64,000 nt of DNA, from the NCBI GenBank assembly GCA_015680685.1, contig MNCI01001077.1, forward strand, positions 571,417 to 635,416. Direction: 5' to 3'. The position numbers and the translations under genes are program-made. This stretch comes from Gnetum montanum. Taxonomy: Eukaryota > Streptophyta > Gnetopsida > Gnetales > Gnetaceae. Shown here piece after piece: positions 12,120 to 22,859 of the stretch. The first letter of the stretch is position 1, and each line of letters starts with the position of its first letter. The notes beneath the pieces are model-generated. The model had not been told where the DNA came from, searched no databases, and saw only the letters and a program-made list of their open reading frames with translations.

Positions 12120-13000
12120 AAAGGTGGCTTTACATATTTTCGGATTTCAGAGGAATCGTTGAGGCAACCGATCTATAATACACAAAGCGTAAAAAACCAC
12201 AAAAGGGTGTCACATTTATGCTAGTGCACAATGAGGTATATAGCACATGCGAGACTACCATAAGGCAAGTTCAGTTAACTGACAATCAAGAAGGCTTTGT
12301 GTCTCACAGTATTCCAGAGGGACCGTCGAGGTGACCAACTTGCACCACACAAGGTACAAACAACCACATAAGGGTGTCACGTTTATGCCTATGTGAGCTA
12401 GGGTGCATAGCACATGCAAGACTACTATAAAAAGGTAACACAAGTTAACTAGCCTTCAGAAGGCTTTATGTTTCATAGGATCCCAAAGGGACCGTCGAGG
12501 CTACCGATCTACACCGTACGACGCATAAACAACCACAGATGGATGTTAAGTCTACACTAATGCATATCAAGGTGTATAATTCTTGCAAGATTACTGTAAG
12601 ATGAGCAAGCTAACATGAAGGCTTTGCCTCTTTTAGGATCCCTGAGGGACTGTTGAAGATACCGATTTGTACTAGACGAGATGGGGTCCAAAACACATGC
12701 AAGACAATTGTAAGACGGGCAAGCTAACTAGCGATCAAGAAGGCTTTGTGTCTCGCAAGATCCCCAAGGGACTGTTGAAGTGACCGTTCTATACCACATG
12801 ATATGAGGTATAGAATGCATATAAGAAAACCATAAAATAAGCTAGTTAACTAGCAATCGGAGGCCTTGTGTTCTGTAGGACTCTCGAGGAATCATCGAGG
12901 CAACCGATCTGCACCACACAAAGCGCAAACAACCGTAAGAGGGTGCCACATTTATGCTTATGTGTATCAGGGTGTAGAAGGCTCATAGAACTACCATGAA
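12120..13000 (-). repeat. Leader tandem repeats, element A (~120-170 bp units)
   Basis: Between the primer-binding site and gag there are about six imperfect units, centred near 12150, 12310, 12483, 12640, 12760 and 12887. Each contains a box like GGGACCGTCGAGG followed by ACCGATCTACACC and, in most, a TGCAAGACTAC box. The unit also occurs in the leaders of B (59075-59300) and D (about 41590-42060). This region would lie in the 5' untranslated leader, so packaging or translation roles are possible but unproven. Confidence 0.7.
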
Positions 13001-13020
13001 ATGTGAAGAAAACACCAAAA

Positions 13021-13039
13021 GGCCCTCCTTCTAGTGCCA
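13021..13039 (-). promoter_or_regulatory. Primer-binding-like site, element A
   Basis: On the minus strand the sequence TGGCACTAGAAGGAGGGCC begins six bases after the LTR end. The leading TGG is expected for pairing with the CCA end of a tRNA. The same 19 bases are next to the LTRs of B (59398-59416) and D (41523-41541). I could not assign the tRNA. Confidence 0.7.
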
Positions 13040-13045
13040 GAAAAC

Positions 13046-14735
13046 TATAGTGACCGAAAAGGTCGGTGGCTAGAAAACACCGAGGGGTCGGTGGGCATGA
13101 TAGTTTTGACCCCATACCCACGGGAGGGCCATGTTGGGTGTGTGTGGACATGGGATGCCATAAATGGTCTAGTCAATTAGATAGGAACTTTAGCATCTAT
13201 ATAGCCTTTTGCAACATATATTTTTGAGATGGAATAGAAATGCAAGATAATTCTTGAAGATAAATAAAGTAGAAAGGAAATAGTATAAAATGCAACAATA
13301 ACACAAAGTAATACTTGAAAGTGAATAAAATAGAAAAAATAATGCCAAAAGGGACAAAAAGTAGGAAATAAGGTAAAATGTAGTTAGAGACATGCACGAT
13401 TATGAAGCTACAAGTTTCCTCTATCAGGGTGGATACAATTGGTTGCACAACGTGATAGAGTACAGAGATCTCGAGAGTAACGAGGACATGTCAAGTAGAA
13501 CAGGTTCTGTGCTTGAGCGCAGACTTAGGTATTTACAGTGCAGGGATTCTACCAAGGTGGTAGAAGAGGGGAGATAGGACAAAATGTTAGATCAAAATGC
13601 TAACTATTTGCAGTGTCAAATAGGAAACTTACAATGCGTGATGTTAAATTCTATTATAAAGAGCGAGCTCGAGTCTCTCAATGCTGTCTCCAGAAAACCT
13701 TTTGAAATTTTTGAATGCTACTTGCTCAAAATGATTTTGGGCCCTTTGAATGCTACTTGTTGGGGTATTTATAGGACTGAGGATATGCAAAAGGGACGAT
13801 TTGGATGCTATGTGCATGGGGCCTTCACTGACTTGCTGGCACCACTCGTGCCATGTATGACCGTTGGACCTATAAGACCATTGTAATACGAACCTATCAT
13901 GTAATAACTACGAGGCTGCCACACCATAATTACACCATCAACATCTAGATATGTGTACCAATGGTCTGATTAGGTGAAGTGCATTGATGTCGCAAAACCA
14001 CTTGCATGCCTAGCTACGCTTTGTAGTGTAGCATGCCTGGCGTAGCGTACCACCTTACCGCATGTTCTGCTATATGTTGCATGCTCGCTACACTATGCTA
14101 CGCTACACAGCATAGCAAGTAGCCTTAGTCGTGAAGTTTTTGCCAATTTACAAAATTTGTTTCCTACAATGAAAGTCTTGTGAACTCTGCTAATTCTGCC
14201 CTTCGAGCTACCTTCTAACTCTTCCGCAGGATTGCTATGCCTTGCTACGCTATGTAGTTTAGCGTAGCGTAGTAGCAGACATGGTCTGCTGTTCCTAATG
14301 GAAAGGGACATCGTTGTAGAACTTGAAATTGAGCGAGGGAAGTGGCAATGAAGTTGTCACCATGCTACACTACATGGCGTAGTGTAGCATAGCACTTTTT
14401 TCGGCCATCATCTTTTGAAGCTTTCTACGCTACATAGCAAGGTGTAGCGTAGCGTAGCAAACTTCGTGACATAGAAAACTTGCCAAACTATTTTTTGCAC
14501 ATCTAGAATGCTACTGCCAACTCCGTGCGCTATTTCTGAGTGGGCTGTCAGCTGGGCAGGCTACTTTAGTGGATAGGTAGGATGATGTAGATCCTGTCCA
14601 TGCCCAAAGCAGAAAATTTTCTGAATTGGCTGGCCTGAGCTTAGAACATTCTCTTCCTAAAGAACTGTCATGGCTCTACGCAAGTTGCAAGGCCTAGTGA
14701 AGCGAGAATGACCTTGCATCTTTTAGGGTGTTTCA
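13046..14735 (-). repeat. 5' LTR of element A
   Basis: Read on the minus strand it begins TGAAACACCC at 14735 and ends CTATA at 13046, a decayed form of the CTACA end seen in B. A TATA box (complement of TATTTATAG at 13767-13775) separates U3 from R/U5. U3 (about 14010-14465) contains a series of imperfect palindromes built from CTACGCTA and TAGCGTAG. The right edge joins gag of C directly. It aligns along its length with the LTR at 59424-61026. Confidence 0.85.
14010..14465. repeat. U3 palindrome array (CTACGCTA type), element A LTR
   Basis: At least five imperfect inverted repeats occur near 14015-14050, 14085-14120, 14230-14275, 14360-14395 and 14425-14460. Each pairs a CTACGCTA-like arm with a TAGCGTAG-like arm over a short loop. 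They are regularly spread across U3 upstream of the TATA box, which would suit enhancer or binding-site clusters or stem-loops. Confidence 0.7.
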
Positions 14736-17390
14736 ATGGACTTCTACTAGGATGATCCCATTAGTCCTATGGTCCCACCCTTGATACTTTCACCTAGTGT
14801 TTCTATTCCCTAGTTTAGAAAGTATAACAAAGAAGGTGATCTCAATGCTCATCATATAACCTTTAGATCTAAGTGCTTGCTATTATAGCTATGAACTCAT
14901 ACTATCATAACGATTTATCCTATGTCCTTGACTAGAAAAGTGGTTGATTGGTATTGCATACGACCTAGAGGATCCATATCCTTTCTTGAGAACTTTATAA
15001 TCCAGTTTATTAACTGCTTCAAGTATAACTTGAAGCTAAACACTATGTTTGACCAACTCATGAAGGTCAAGTAGGGATCCCTTGAGCTTTTGCAGAAGTT
15101 CATTCAATAGTGGAATGGGCTGCTAAATGAAATACAAAAATCCATCACTAAGGTACACATTCTAGTCATATCAATGGGATGATAAATGAATTTATTAAGT
15201 TAAAACTTTACTATCTTGATCCATGGTTGCTCAACCAATGGTTTTCCTAAACCATGAACATAGAGGATGCTATGGAGGCTAGTCATAATTTGATCTATGT
15301 AGCATATAAAAATCAACATACATGGAGGAACAAGGAAAAGAGAAAATAAAAGAACATGGCCATAGCAATTATGACCAAAGAGGCTAAGCCCACTGACTAG
15401 GGATCAAGGATAAAGCCATGCAAGGCCATTATCAATAATGATTGTAATAAAAGATTATCAACCTTTGGGGCTACTACATCAACTACTACCAAGGTAAATT
15501 TTGAGCAGAAAAAATATAGTAACTACACAACCTTACCTATGAAACCATCCAAATTGTTAGATTAACTTCTAAAGAATGGGTGCATATAATACAAATAGAT
15601 GATCAAAGGCACTCAAAAGAAGCATCAACTTTTATTGAACATAGCCAAGGATCCCAATCAAGCAACAAAGGATGATCCACAACTACCTAGCTACTTCATA
15701 CCAGACAACTTTTTTCATTTTTACTAACTATCTAATCATGACACAGACTTCTACATCATGCTAAAGAATAACCTGTAAAGGATGAAAAATAGTAGGGAGT
15801 TATTCTTAGATGTTTCCAACCTAGTCTAACCATAAAATTAGTCGATGTAGGTCTACAAAGACCTATTGAATGCTAATGACAACCCTTACATTATTTCAAA
15901 ATTTAAACTAGATGATGATTAGAGACCCACAAGAGAACCATACATGATTTGGATACCCGCTTAAGACAAAGAGGCTTCATAAGCTCCCATTAGCTTAACA
16001 TCCCCTTTTGTCATAAGAGTACCATCATGAATGCCTCCAAGGAAATCTTTTGTCATTAGGGTGCCCCAACCTAACAAAACCCAACTAGCCATATCCTAAC
16101 CAACTACATGATAATCTCTTGTGATGGCTAATGCTACTACCTATTCCTCACAACCAATAGCTAACAACCACAAGACCTCAAGTAAGTAAAGTAAGAAGTA
16201 TAAGAAAAAGCATAGAAACATGGGTAATAAGTAGATAGAGGTAAGAAAGGAAGTGGATCCACTGAGGCCTACTCATATATCAGTAATACCCATGACCAAC
16301 TCTACCCAACATACTTCAACTAATAAGTTAAAGAAGAATCCAAAAGTCCATAACCAAAAGAATGATGAAAAGTCCCAGCAACCACAACCTAAAGCTAAAT
16401 TTCACATTTTTTGGTGCATGAAGGAAGTGAAGCACAACTGAGGCAACCAGTCAATGATCAATGGTAAATACATTTTTAATGTAATATATTAGGTTAGATG
16501 ATCCCTAAAAAAGAAGAATAAAAATTTGAGCTTATATGACCTAATCATGACATTTTCCACACATCATTAGGCATTAGTTAAAATGTTGACTTTCATCCCC
16601 ATTAGTGAGGACATTCCCACTAATGAGGTATATATCCATGTAGTGATGTTTCCTCCCTCATCAAGGAAGAAGAATTCAACATCCCTAGTATTTCAAGATA
16701 ATGAAATCAAGTTTAATTCCCAAAATGGTGAAGTAACTAGAACTCCTCTATTCATAACCATACATCTAGAGTTGGTTAAAGTGCATTGAGTGTATGTTGA
16801 TGATTGAGTTGTAGCTAATATCATCCCATGCATTATTATTAAATTCTTGGACCTAATTGAATAGATATAGCCTACATAAATGGCTTTTCTTAAGTCTTTT
16901 AATGAATCTAGAATGGTGGTCAAGGGCTTCATGTCCTTGGATTTTATGGTTTGGGGTAATTTTCCACAACCATTAATTTCTTGTTAGTGGAGGAGACACT
17001 AAGGTTCAACCTTATCCTAGGAAGACCATGGTTGGATTAATTACAAGTCATGTCCTCACCCATAGATCAAGAAATTCATCTTCCGTACAAGGGAGATGAA
17101 ATCACCATCCATGATGATAGTGTGATTCCCATGGATATCAACAATGTGAACATAGAGAAGGGATCTAAAGTGGAGCTTCAAGAAGAATCTCCTAGTAATG
17201 GAATCCATCAAACCAAGAGGGAATAGAAAGCCAATGATGAAAAAAATAGGCAATAGGATGTGTTATGAAATGAACTCCCTTTTAACATCATTAGTGAAGG
17301 TGATGGTGAATATAAGATTATGCAAAGTAGGCCTTACTCATTCCCTAATCTTTCACAGATTAGGAAGAATTTGCACAAGTGAAGTGCACA
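14736..17390 (+). pseudogene. Element C gag-pro (degenerate, split by element A)
   Basis: Sequence directly after the A LTR encodes MDFY-DDPISPM, matching gag of D at 43204. The capsid block runs to about 15290, with a recognisable LMKVK stretch at about 15058-15075. A knuckle remnant (FFHFY, then NHDTDFY) lies at about 15708-15755. The protease region is about 16583-17390: TPLFITIH, then YVDD at the active site, then LILGRPWLD at about 17015-17040 and a C-terminal tail resembling that of A and B. At the codon where A and B have TAG before the tail, C has AAG. Dozens of stops, mostly TAG, make it nonfunctional. Confidence 0.75.
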
Positions 17391-18142
17391 TTAACTATTC
17401 CATGCCTTTATAACCCAATGCATCAATGGCCATGTAGCCTAACCTTTCTTTCTTAATTTGATATACCTTTTTATGTACTTTTTTTTACTCTTTATGAATG
17501 TAGCCTAACTTTCTATTTTCATTTGAATTTTTACTTTTTTATTATAGCCTTTATTTTTCTTTACTTTTACTCTTTTTATAAACATCAAAAGAATTTTAAA
17601 AATGTTAAAACATAAAATAGCCCAAAATATATAGGTTTCTCTTCAACATGAGCCTCCTATGGCCTTCAACTAGCATCACTAGCTCGCTATGGTCTTAAAC
17701 TAACATCATAATCTACTAAGACTTTAAGCTAGCAACATAGCTCACCATGGCTTGAAACTAGCAAAGTAACCACAATGTAACATGACCTAGCATGGCCTTA
17801 AATTGGCAAAAAAATATAACCTATGCTTACCATGGCCTTAAACTAGCAAACGTCTCTTTTATTATTTTGTCTAGTCTATTATTTCATCAATTAGATATTT
17901 AATTTTATAACCAAAATCATCAACATAGCCATTCACAATGATTACTAGAATAATATATATATATATCCAAAAATAAATTCAAAATTTTAAATTTGAATTT
18001 AAAGTATCCATAACATACATAGCCATGACCACACTATGTGGCAAAAGTGTCAAAAATAATAACAACCATTTATAACATAGTCTTAGCTTATAGTAAAATA
18101 AAAATATATAGACAACATGCTAGACTAGGCTGATCAAGGTTT
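17391..18142. repeat. Spacer with decayed CTAGTTTAA-type repeats, element C
   Basis: Between gag-pro and the 3' end of the antisense gene, copies of a TGGCCTTAAACTAGCA-like box (reverse complement of the GCTAGTTTAAGGCC type) occur near 17660, 17690, 17720, 17750, 17790 and 17835. This is the same relative location as the repeats at 7915-8160 in A and 54860-55080 in B. The rest is AT-rich with no gene seen. Confidence 0.55.
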
Positions 18143-21100
18143 CTACGAGGAATTTAGAGGAGGAAGTGGTGGGTCATTCTCACTGTCATCACTAGGGCTA
18201 CCAATATCTCTTGATGCTTGAAATACGATAACCCCTAGTTAGTAAGTAACCAATAGCCAAAACCATAACTTAAAACTAAAACTAAAACATAAAATGCATT
18301 AAACCTGTGGAGATTCTAGCTTCATAACCTTTTGAGGTAGATGTGGAAGTCCTTATTCCAAATGATGAAGGATTTGGTCCTCCATCATGTTAACCCAGTC
18401 AACATTCCTAAGATCAACATTGCGAAGGAAGCCAATCTTGTCTACCATAGTCCAAGTAGATGGCTCTTGGGTAATAGCAGCTATAGAGGTCTCACCTAGA
18501 GTAGTGATTATCTAAGGAATAGGAAATTATTTCACCATAATAGGACTCTCAAAAAGAAGATAAGCACTCTTCACCTAGATCCCCTAGATGAAAAACTATC
18601 TCTTGCATCATTTAACTAACTCTTCCTTGAGCCACTTGAGGTAGGCTCCATGATCTACTTTGTACTACTGTTTGTGGGAATTTTGTTTCTTACCCCACTC
18701 TATAACCCAAGCATAGTGATCTTTCCAATCCTTGACATTATAGAAGATGATGTTCATCTACATCTACTATTCTACCATCTCTTATGATAGTGCTACTTTG
18801 TCCTAAATGACATGCTAGAATAGGCCCATGTGATCTCTTCAGTCTGAAATTTCCTTGAGTTAGCCACTTGGGTTTCCACAAAGGCTTTATAGTCTTGGAG
18901 ATCTCTAATCACCTCCTCATACCATTGAGTTTTATCCCTTGAAGCCAAAACATGTTCCCATAGAAATTTTTTGGACCAGTTCATCTCCCATGATGTTTAT
19001 GAACACAACATCACTAAATCACCAACATTCTCATATAACATTAAGGATACACTAGATACATTAGAGGGAAGCCTTGTCAAGGAGTTAATCTCCATGTCTC
19101 TGCTAGGGTCCCACTCTACAGAAGGAACTACATAATCAAAAATATAATCATAAACATGGTGGAACCATAACATAAACATAGCCTGTAACATAGCCAAATG
19201 ACTAAGCCATATAAAGTAAAGTTCTTACGTATCTTAGGTGCAACTTGATGCAACCATTCCATGATGTCCTCAGCCATCCAATGGATGAACTCCACCTTGT
19301 TCATGATCTCTACCCATTTTTTTCACAAACCTTAGGGATAGAATCCTAAATCTATGGCTTAGGAACTACGATAAGCATAATAATCAATGAATGGTTAGGA
19401 TGAAAATCAAAATTAGACAATAGGATATAACAAAAGTGTTAAGGCATGGGCATATAAGGCCCCTCCTCTTTTTCTTCTAGAATGATGATGGTAGACATAC
19501 CATGCATCACCTCCATGAAAAAAGCATCTAGATCATTTATGTATACCTTAGGTTGTTGTAGGAGTGCATCTTCTACATGCCTTTCTTCCTTCTCTATGGT
19601 AACTTGGGCTACTAGGACTTGATGCTTATCTACAATCATAGAACATAGAAAACTAATTAGCATATGAAACCATAATATAACCATAACTCTCAAAATAAAA
19701 TAAAATAGCCAAAACTTAAATAAATCATATCGATGATTACCTATTGTGATGGCTTAATCTAAAACTTAAGCTTCTTCATAGCCAGTTGGTATAATGCTAG
19801 TATTTCCTCTTCCATGGACCTCTTGAGTTTCTTCCCAATTGTCCCTTTAGCCTTCCTATATATTTTTTTTTTGGCCTCTAGGACACTCATTGGAAACATA
19901 AGAGGCTTCTCATCATCCATGCTATCATGGAACTCACATGACCTACAATCAAGATCCTTGATGGAAATGGATAGTGTATCATCCATCCCCTCTGGTAGGT
20001 TCTAGGTTTACACCATTGGATAAATGTGCTTTATCCAAGTCCTAGAAAGTTGGCTTGGGTCTTGGGAAATCCATCGTCCATTCCTCTACACCACTAGAAA
20101 CTCCACAAACCTCTTCAAGTAACTTATGTAAAATGTAAAATGCATGTGGATTATGGTAGAGGTTTCCTTTTACAATCTAATGATCTCATCCTAAATCCCA
20201 TTAGCCAAAGTAGCCACCTAGTTGAACCTAGTGCTATCTATCAAGACCTTCATAAAGGTCCAACCCTGCATGATGTTGATCATCTTCTTTTGTGATAATA
20301 GTTTGGGAAATGCATGAGACCTGAACAAAGGATATGATTCCTTTGAATTAAGGTTTGTGGAGCTATCCATTAAAATTCTAGAATGGCCCATGTTGGTACC
20401 AATCCATTCCAAAACTTCCTCACGATCATGCCATTCCTTCACTATTTTGGCGGAAACCTTTGTCTTGTTAGAAAGGACACCAAAAAGATTACAAAAGAGG
20501 TCCTTATTAATGTCCATATTCATCATCATGCCTCAAATGATAAAATAATCAACCCTTTCATTGAATTATTCGATGATGTAAATAATCTCTATAGTGGGGA
20601 TGGAAGGGATAGGTGTCATAAATAGATCAAGAAAACGCACATGCTGAATGTTTGCTTGAATGTACCTAGTCACCTGTCCCCTTCGCCATTTCTATGTTGG
20701 TATCACTTTAGAAAAATCAGGATAAGTGTATTCTCATGACAACCTACAAGTGACAAGCTAACATTAGTAGAGATGGAGGGTCCTATGAGCCAACAAATCA
20801 TGTTTAACATCAACATAAGCAAGTTTAATAGAACACTTAGAATTTTCATAACCATAAAACCTTAGAAGCTACAGCTTGTATGTTTACCTTTCTTCTTCTT
20901 CTTTTATGTGGTTTGAGCCAAGGTATTAGCTACCAAGGTCTAATCCAAGAATCTCTTAGACCCCATTGACAAATTATGTATCATCCTCTCATCCACACAC
21001 TTCTTATAAACAAGGTTGAATCTACTAGTGTATGCATCAAAGTCTCCTCTTAACTATTCATACACAATAGTTTTGATCTGGGGCCCCTTTGTAAATAAAT

Positions 21101-21712
21101 CTAAGGTGGTTTGATCCATTGCCAAGGTTTGATCACTAATGATCAAGCCTTGATCATTAACCCTTTACCTACAAGAAGTTCACAAAACCAATGAAGTTAG
21201 AAAAAGTAGTTTAGCTAGTAAATCCAAAAAACATAAAAATACTACAATAAACATGATTAGCCTTGTAGATAGTACACAATTTTGGGTAGGTTCCAGAACA
21301 ATGTGTGGGATTTATGCACCAACATCAGAGTATTTCTAGCATTATACTAACTATACTCTAGCATGGTCCAAATCTCTATAAGGTAATCTGGGCTAGTTGT
21401 ATCTGCTATTTTCCTTGTTGTCTAAAGAGGTAGATTTTTAATAATAAATTTGGAAATTAAGCCAGATGCTTGAGGTAGTAGTGTCTCCACTATAGCCCAT
21501 GCCACATCCATGAATAAGTGTGGCCATAGCATCACACTAAAATTTTATATGATGCAGGTAAGGAATTCCCTTACCCTAGTCTCGAACCATAGTGATACCT
21601 TCCCCAAAGGTATGTTAACGAGTGGGGTGTTGGCCTTGGGACGACTAATATAGCATAAGATGCCCACTAAATTCAAAATGATGAATATGGGCTTTAGGAA
21701 GATCCTAAATGG
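18143..21712 (-). pseudogene. Antisense multi-exon gene, element C copy
   Basis: This is the third, most diverged copy of the antisense gene, oriented opposite to its own element. By alignment with A and B I place exon 2 at 21712-21262, exon 3 at 21168-20888, exon 4 at 20743-19741, exon 5 at 19629 to about 19441, exon 6 at 19365-19229, exon 7 at 19127-18305 and exon 8 at 18216-18143. Introns between exons 3-4, 4-5, 6-7 and 7-8 keep GT and AG; the intron after exon 2 has GC instead of GT. Exon 2 is 451 nt (450 in A, 449 in B) and exon 6 is 137 nt (135 in both). Peptide matches include SHAFPKLLSQ in exon 4 and EWDPSRD at the start of exon 7. Exon 1 was not found. Stops and shifts show decay. 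Confidence 0.68.
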
Positions 21713-22859
21713 CTAGGGAAATAACATTATGATCAATTAGAATTTCTTACCAAGTTTGGAAAAACATCCTTGTTGGGGGTGAAATTAGCCCCTGTAAAAA
21801 GATCTAAGGTGTTATTCAAGTTTTCTTAAGATATTTTAGCAAAAGCATTATTATAACCTTTCATACCCTTTTATTTCATGACCAGAATATTCTATGCAAA
21901 AAATTTATAACAAAAATTAGTCCTTAGTCTAAACCATGCATAAACTTAGAAAAAGCATTAAAAGTTACAAAAAAATAGCCATAGTAAAAAGCTTGCTAAG
22001 AATAGTAAAAGCCTTTATAAATTTAAAAAATAAGTTTCACACGTTTTAGAATCTCCAAGGGCATGATATTTGACATGAAAAATGTCTGCACATGTTAATC
22101 ACATCCAACCCCAAAGGTGTAAGGTACTATTATTTAACTTTATTCACATAGTTTAGTCAAGAAAATCATTAAAAATTCATATAAGCTTAAATTTTAGTGA
22201 TTCCACAATGGAACGAATTCTAAATTAGAATTTTTTCAGCCATGAATATTACAACTAGAGATACATAACCATTTTTTACATGAAACATAGACATATCTAA
22301 CAAAAAATCGTAATCATCACCATTAACCCCTTTTCACATAGGGTTAGTAAAAAATTGATAAGAAATTGATGAGGTCCAGATGGAATGATTCCACCATCAT
22401 TTGAAAGTATGAATCAATCCTTAAATATCAATTCTTGATGAAAATTCAATAATCTTGCCATGTATTCAAGAAAAAATTCACCAATTTGGACAAAAACTTA
22501 AACATGACACAAACCTCCTTTTGACATAGGCTTAATAAAAACTTCATTAAAAATTTATTTCAAGTCCAATGATAGTGATTCCACCTCCATTGGAAAGATT
22601 AATCCAAGGCTGACCCAGACATAACCAAAAAATAGCCAAAAAATTCTTTAATTTACATGAAAATCTAAAAATGAGATAAAAAACCTAACTACATAACCTT
22701 AGGAAAATAGTCATAACCTAGTCATTTCAAAGGAAAATTGAACGAGAAAATATTCATTGGAAATTGTTTTTGCAAAAATGAAAATTGTAATTGAAACATA
22801 CAAAATTTGCAATAAAAACTCCACCAAAACCTAAATGCTCACCTCTAAACCCTAGTTGT
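21713..22859. repeat. AT-rich spacer with three ~190-bp tandem units, element C
   Basis: Nothing codes here. About three imperfect units occur near 22130, 22328 and 22515, each with CACATAG(G)(G/C)TTAGTxAA, a run of AATTGAT-like words, and GTGATTCCACCxxCATTGGAA. Position matches intron 1 and the upstream part of the antisense gene in A and B, but I could not align it to them. Confidence 0.45.

Larger units (their letters stand above)
436..14735 (-). mobile_element. Element A: Tat/Ogre-like Ty3/gypsy retrotransposon, left end missing
   Basis: On the minus strand the order is 5' LTR (13046-14735), primer-binding-like site (13021-13039), repeat-rich leader, gag-pro (12050-8237), a spacer carrying an antisense gene (3514-7737 on the plus strand), then pol (2620 down to about 436). 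Integrase and 3' LTR are absent from the window. The right LTR edge, TGAAACACC read on the minus strand, abuts gag sequence of element C, so A inserted into C. All reading frames contain stops and frameshifts, so the copy is inactive. The second RNase H domain places it with the plant Tat lineage. Confidence 0.85.

Noticed and set aside
13190-13448. Hydrophobic open frames in the LTR of A
   Set aside because: They lie in the R/U5 part of the LTR; the T-rich complement gives Leu/Phe-rich frames by composition.
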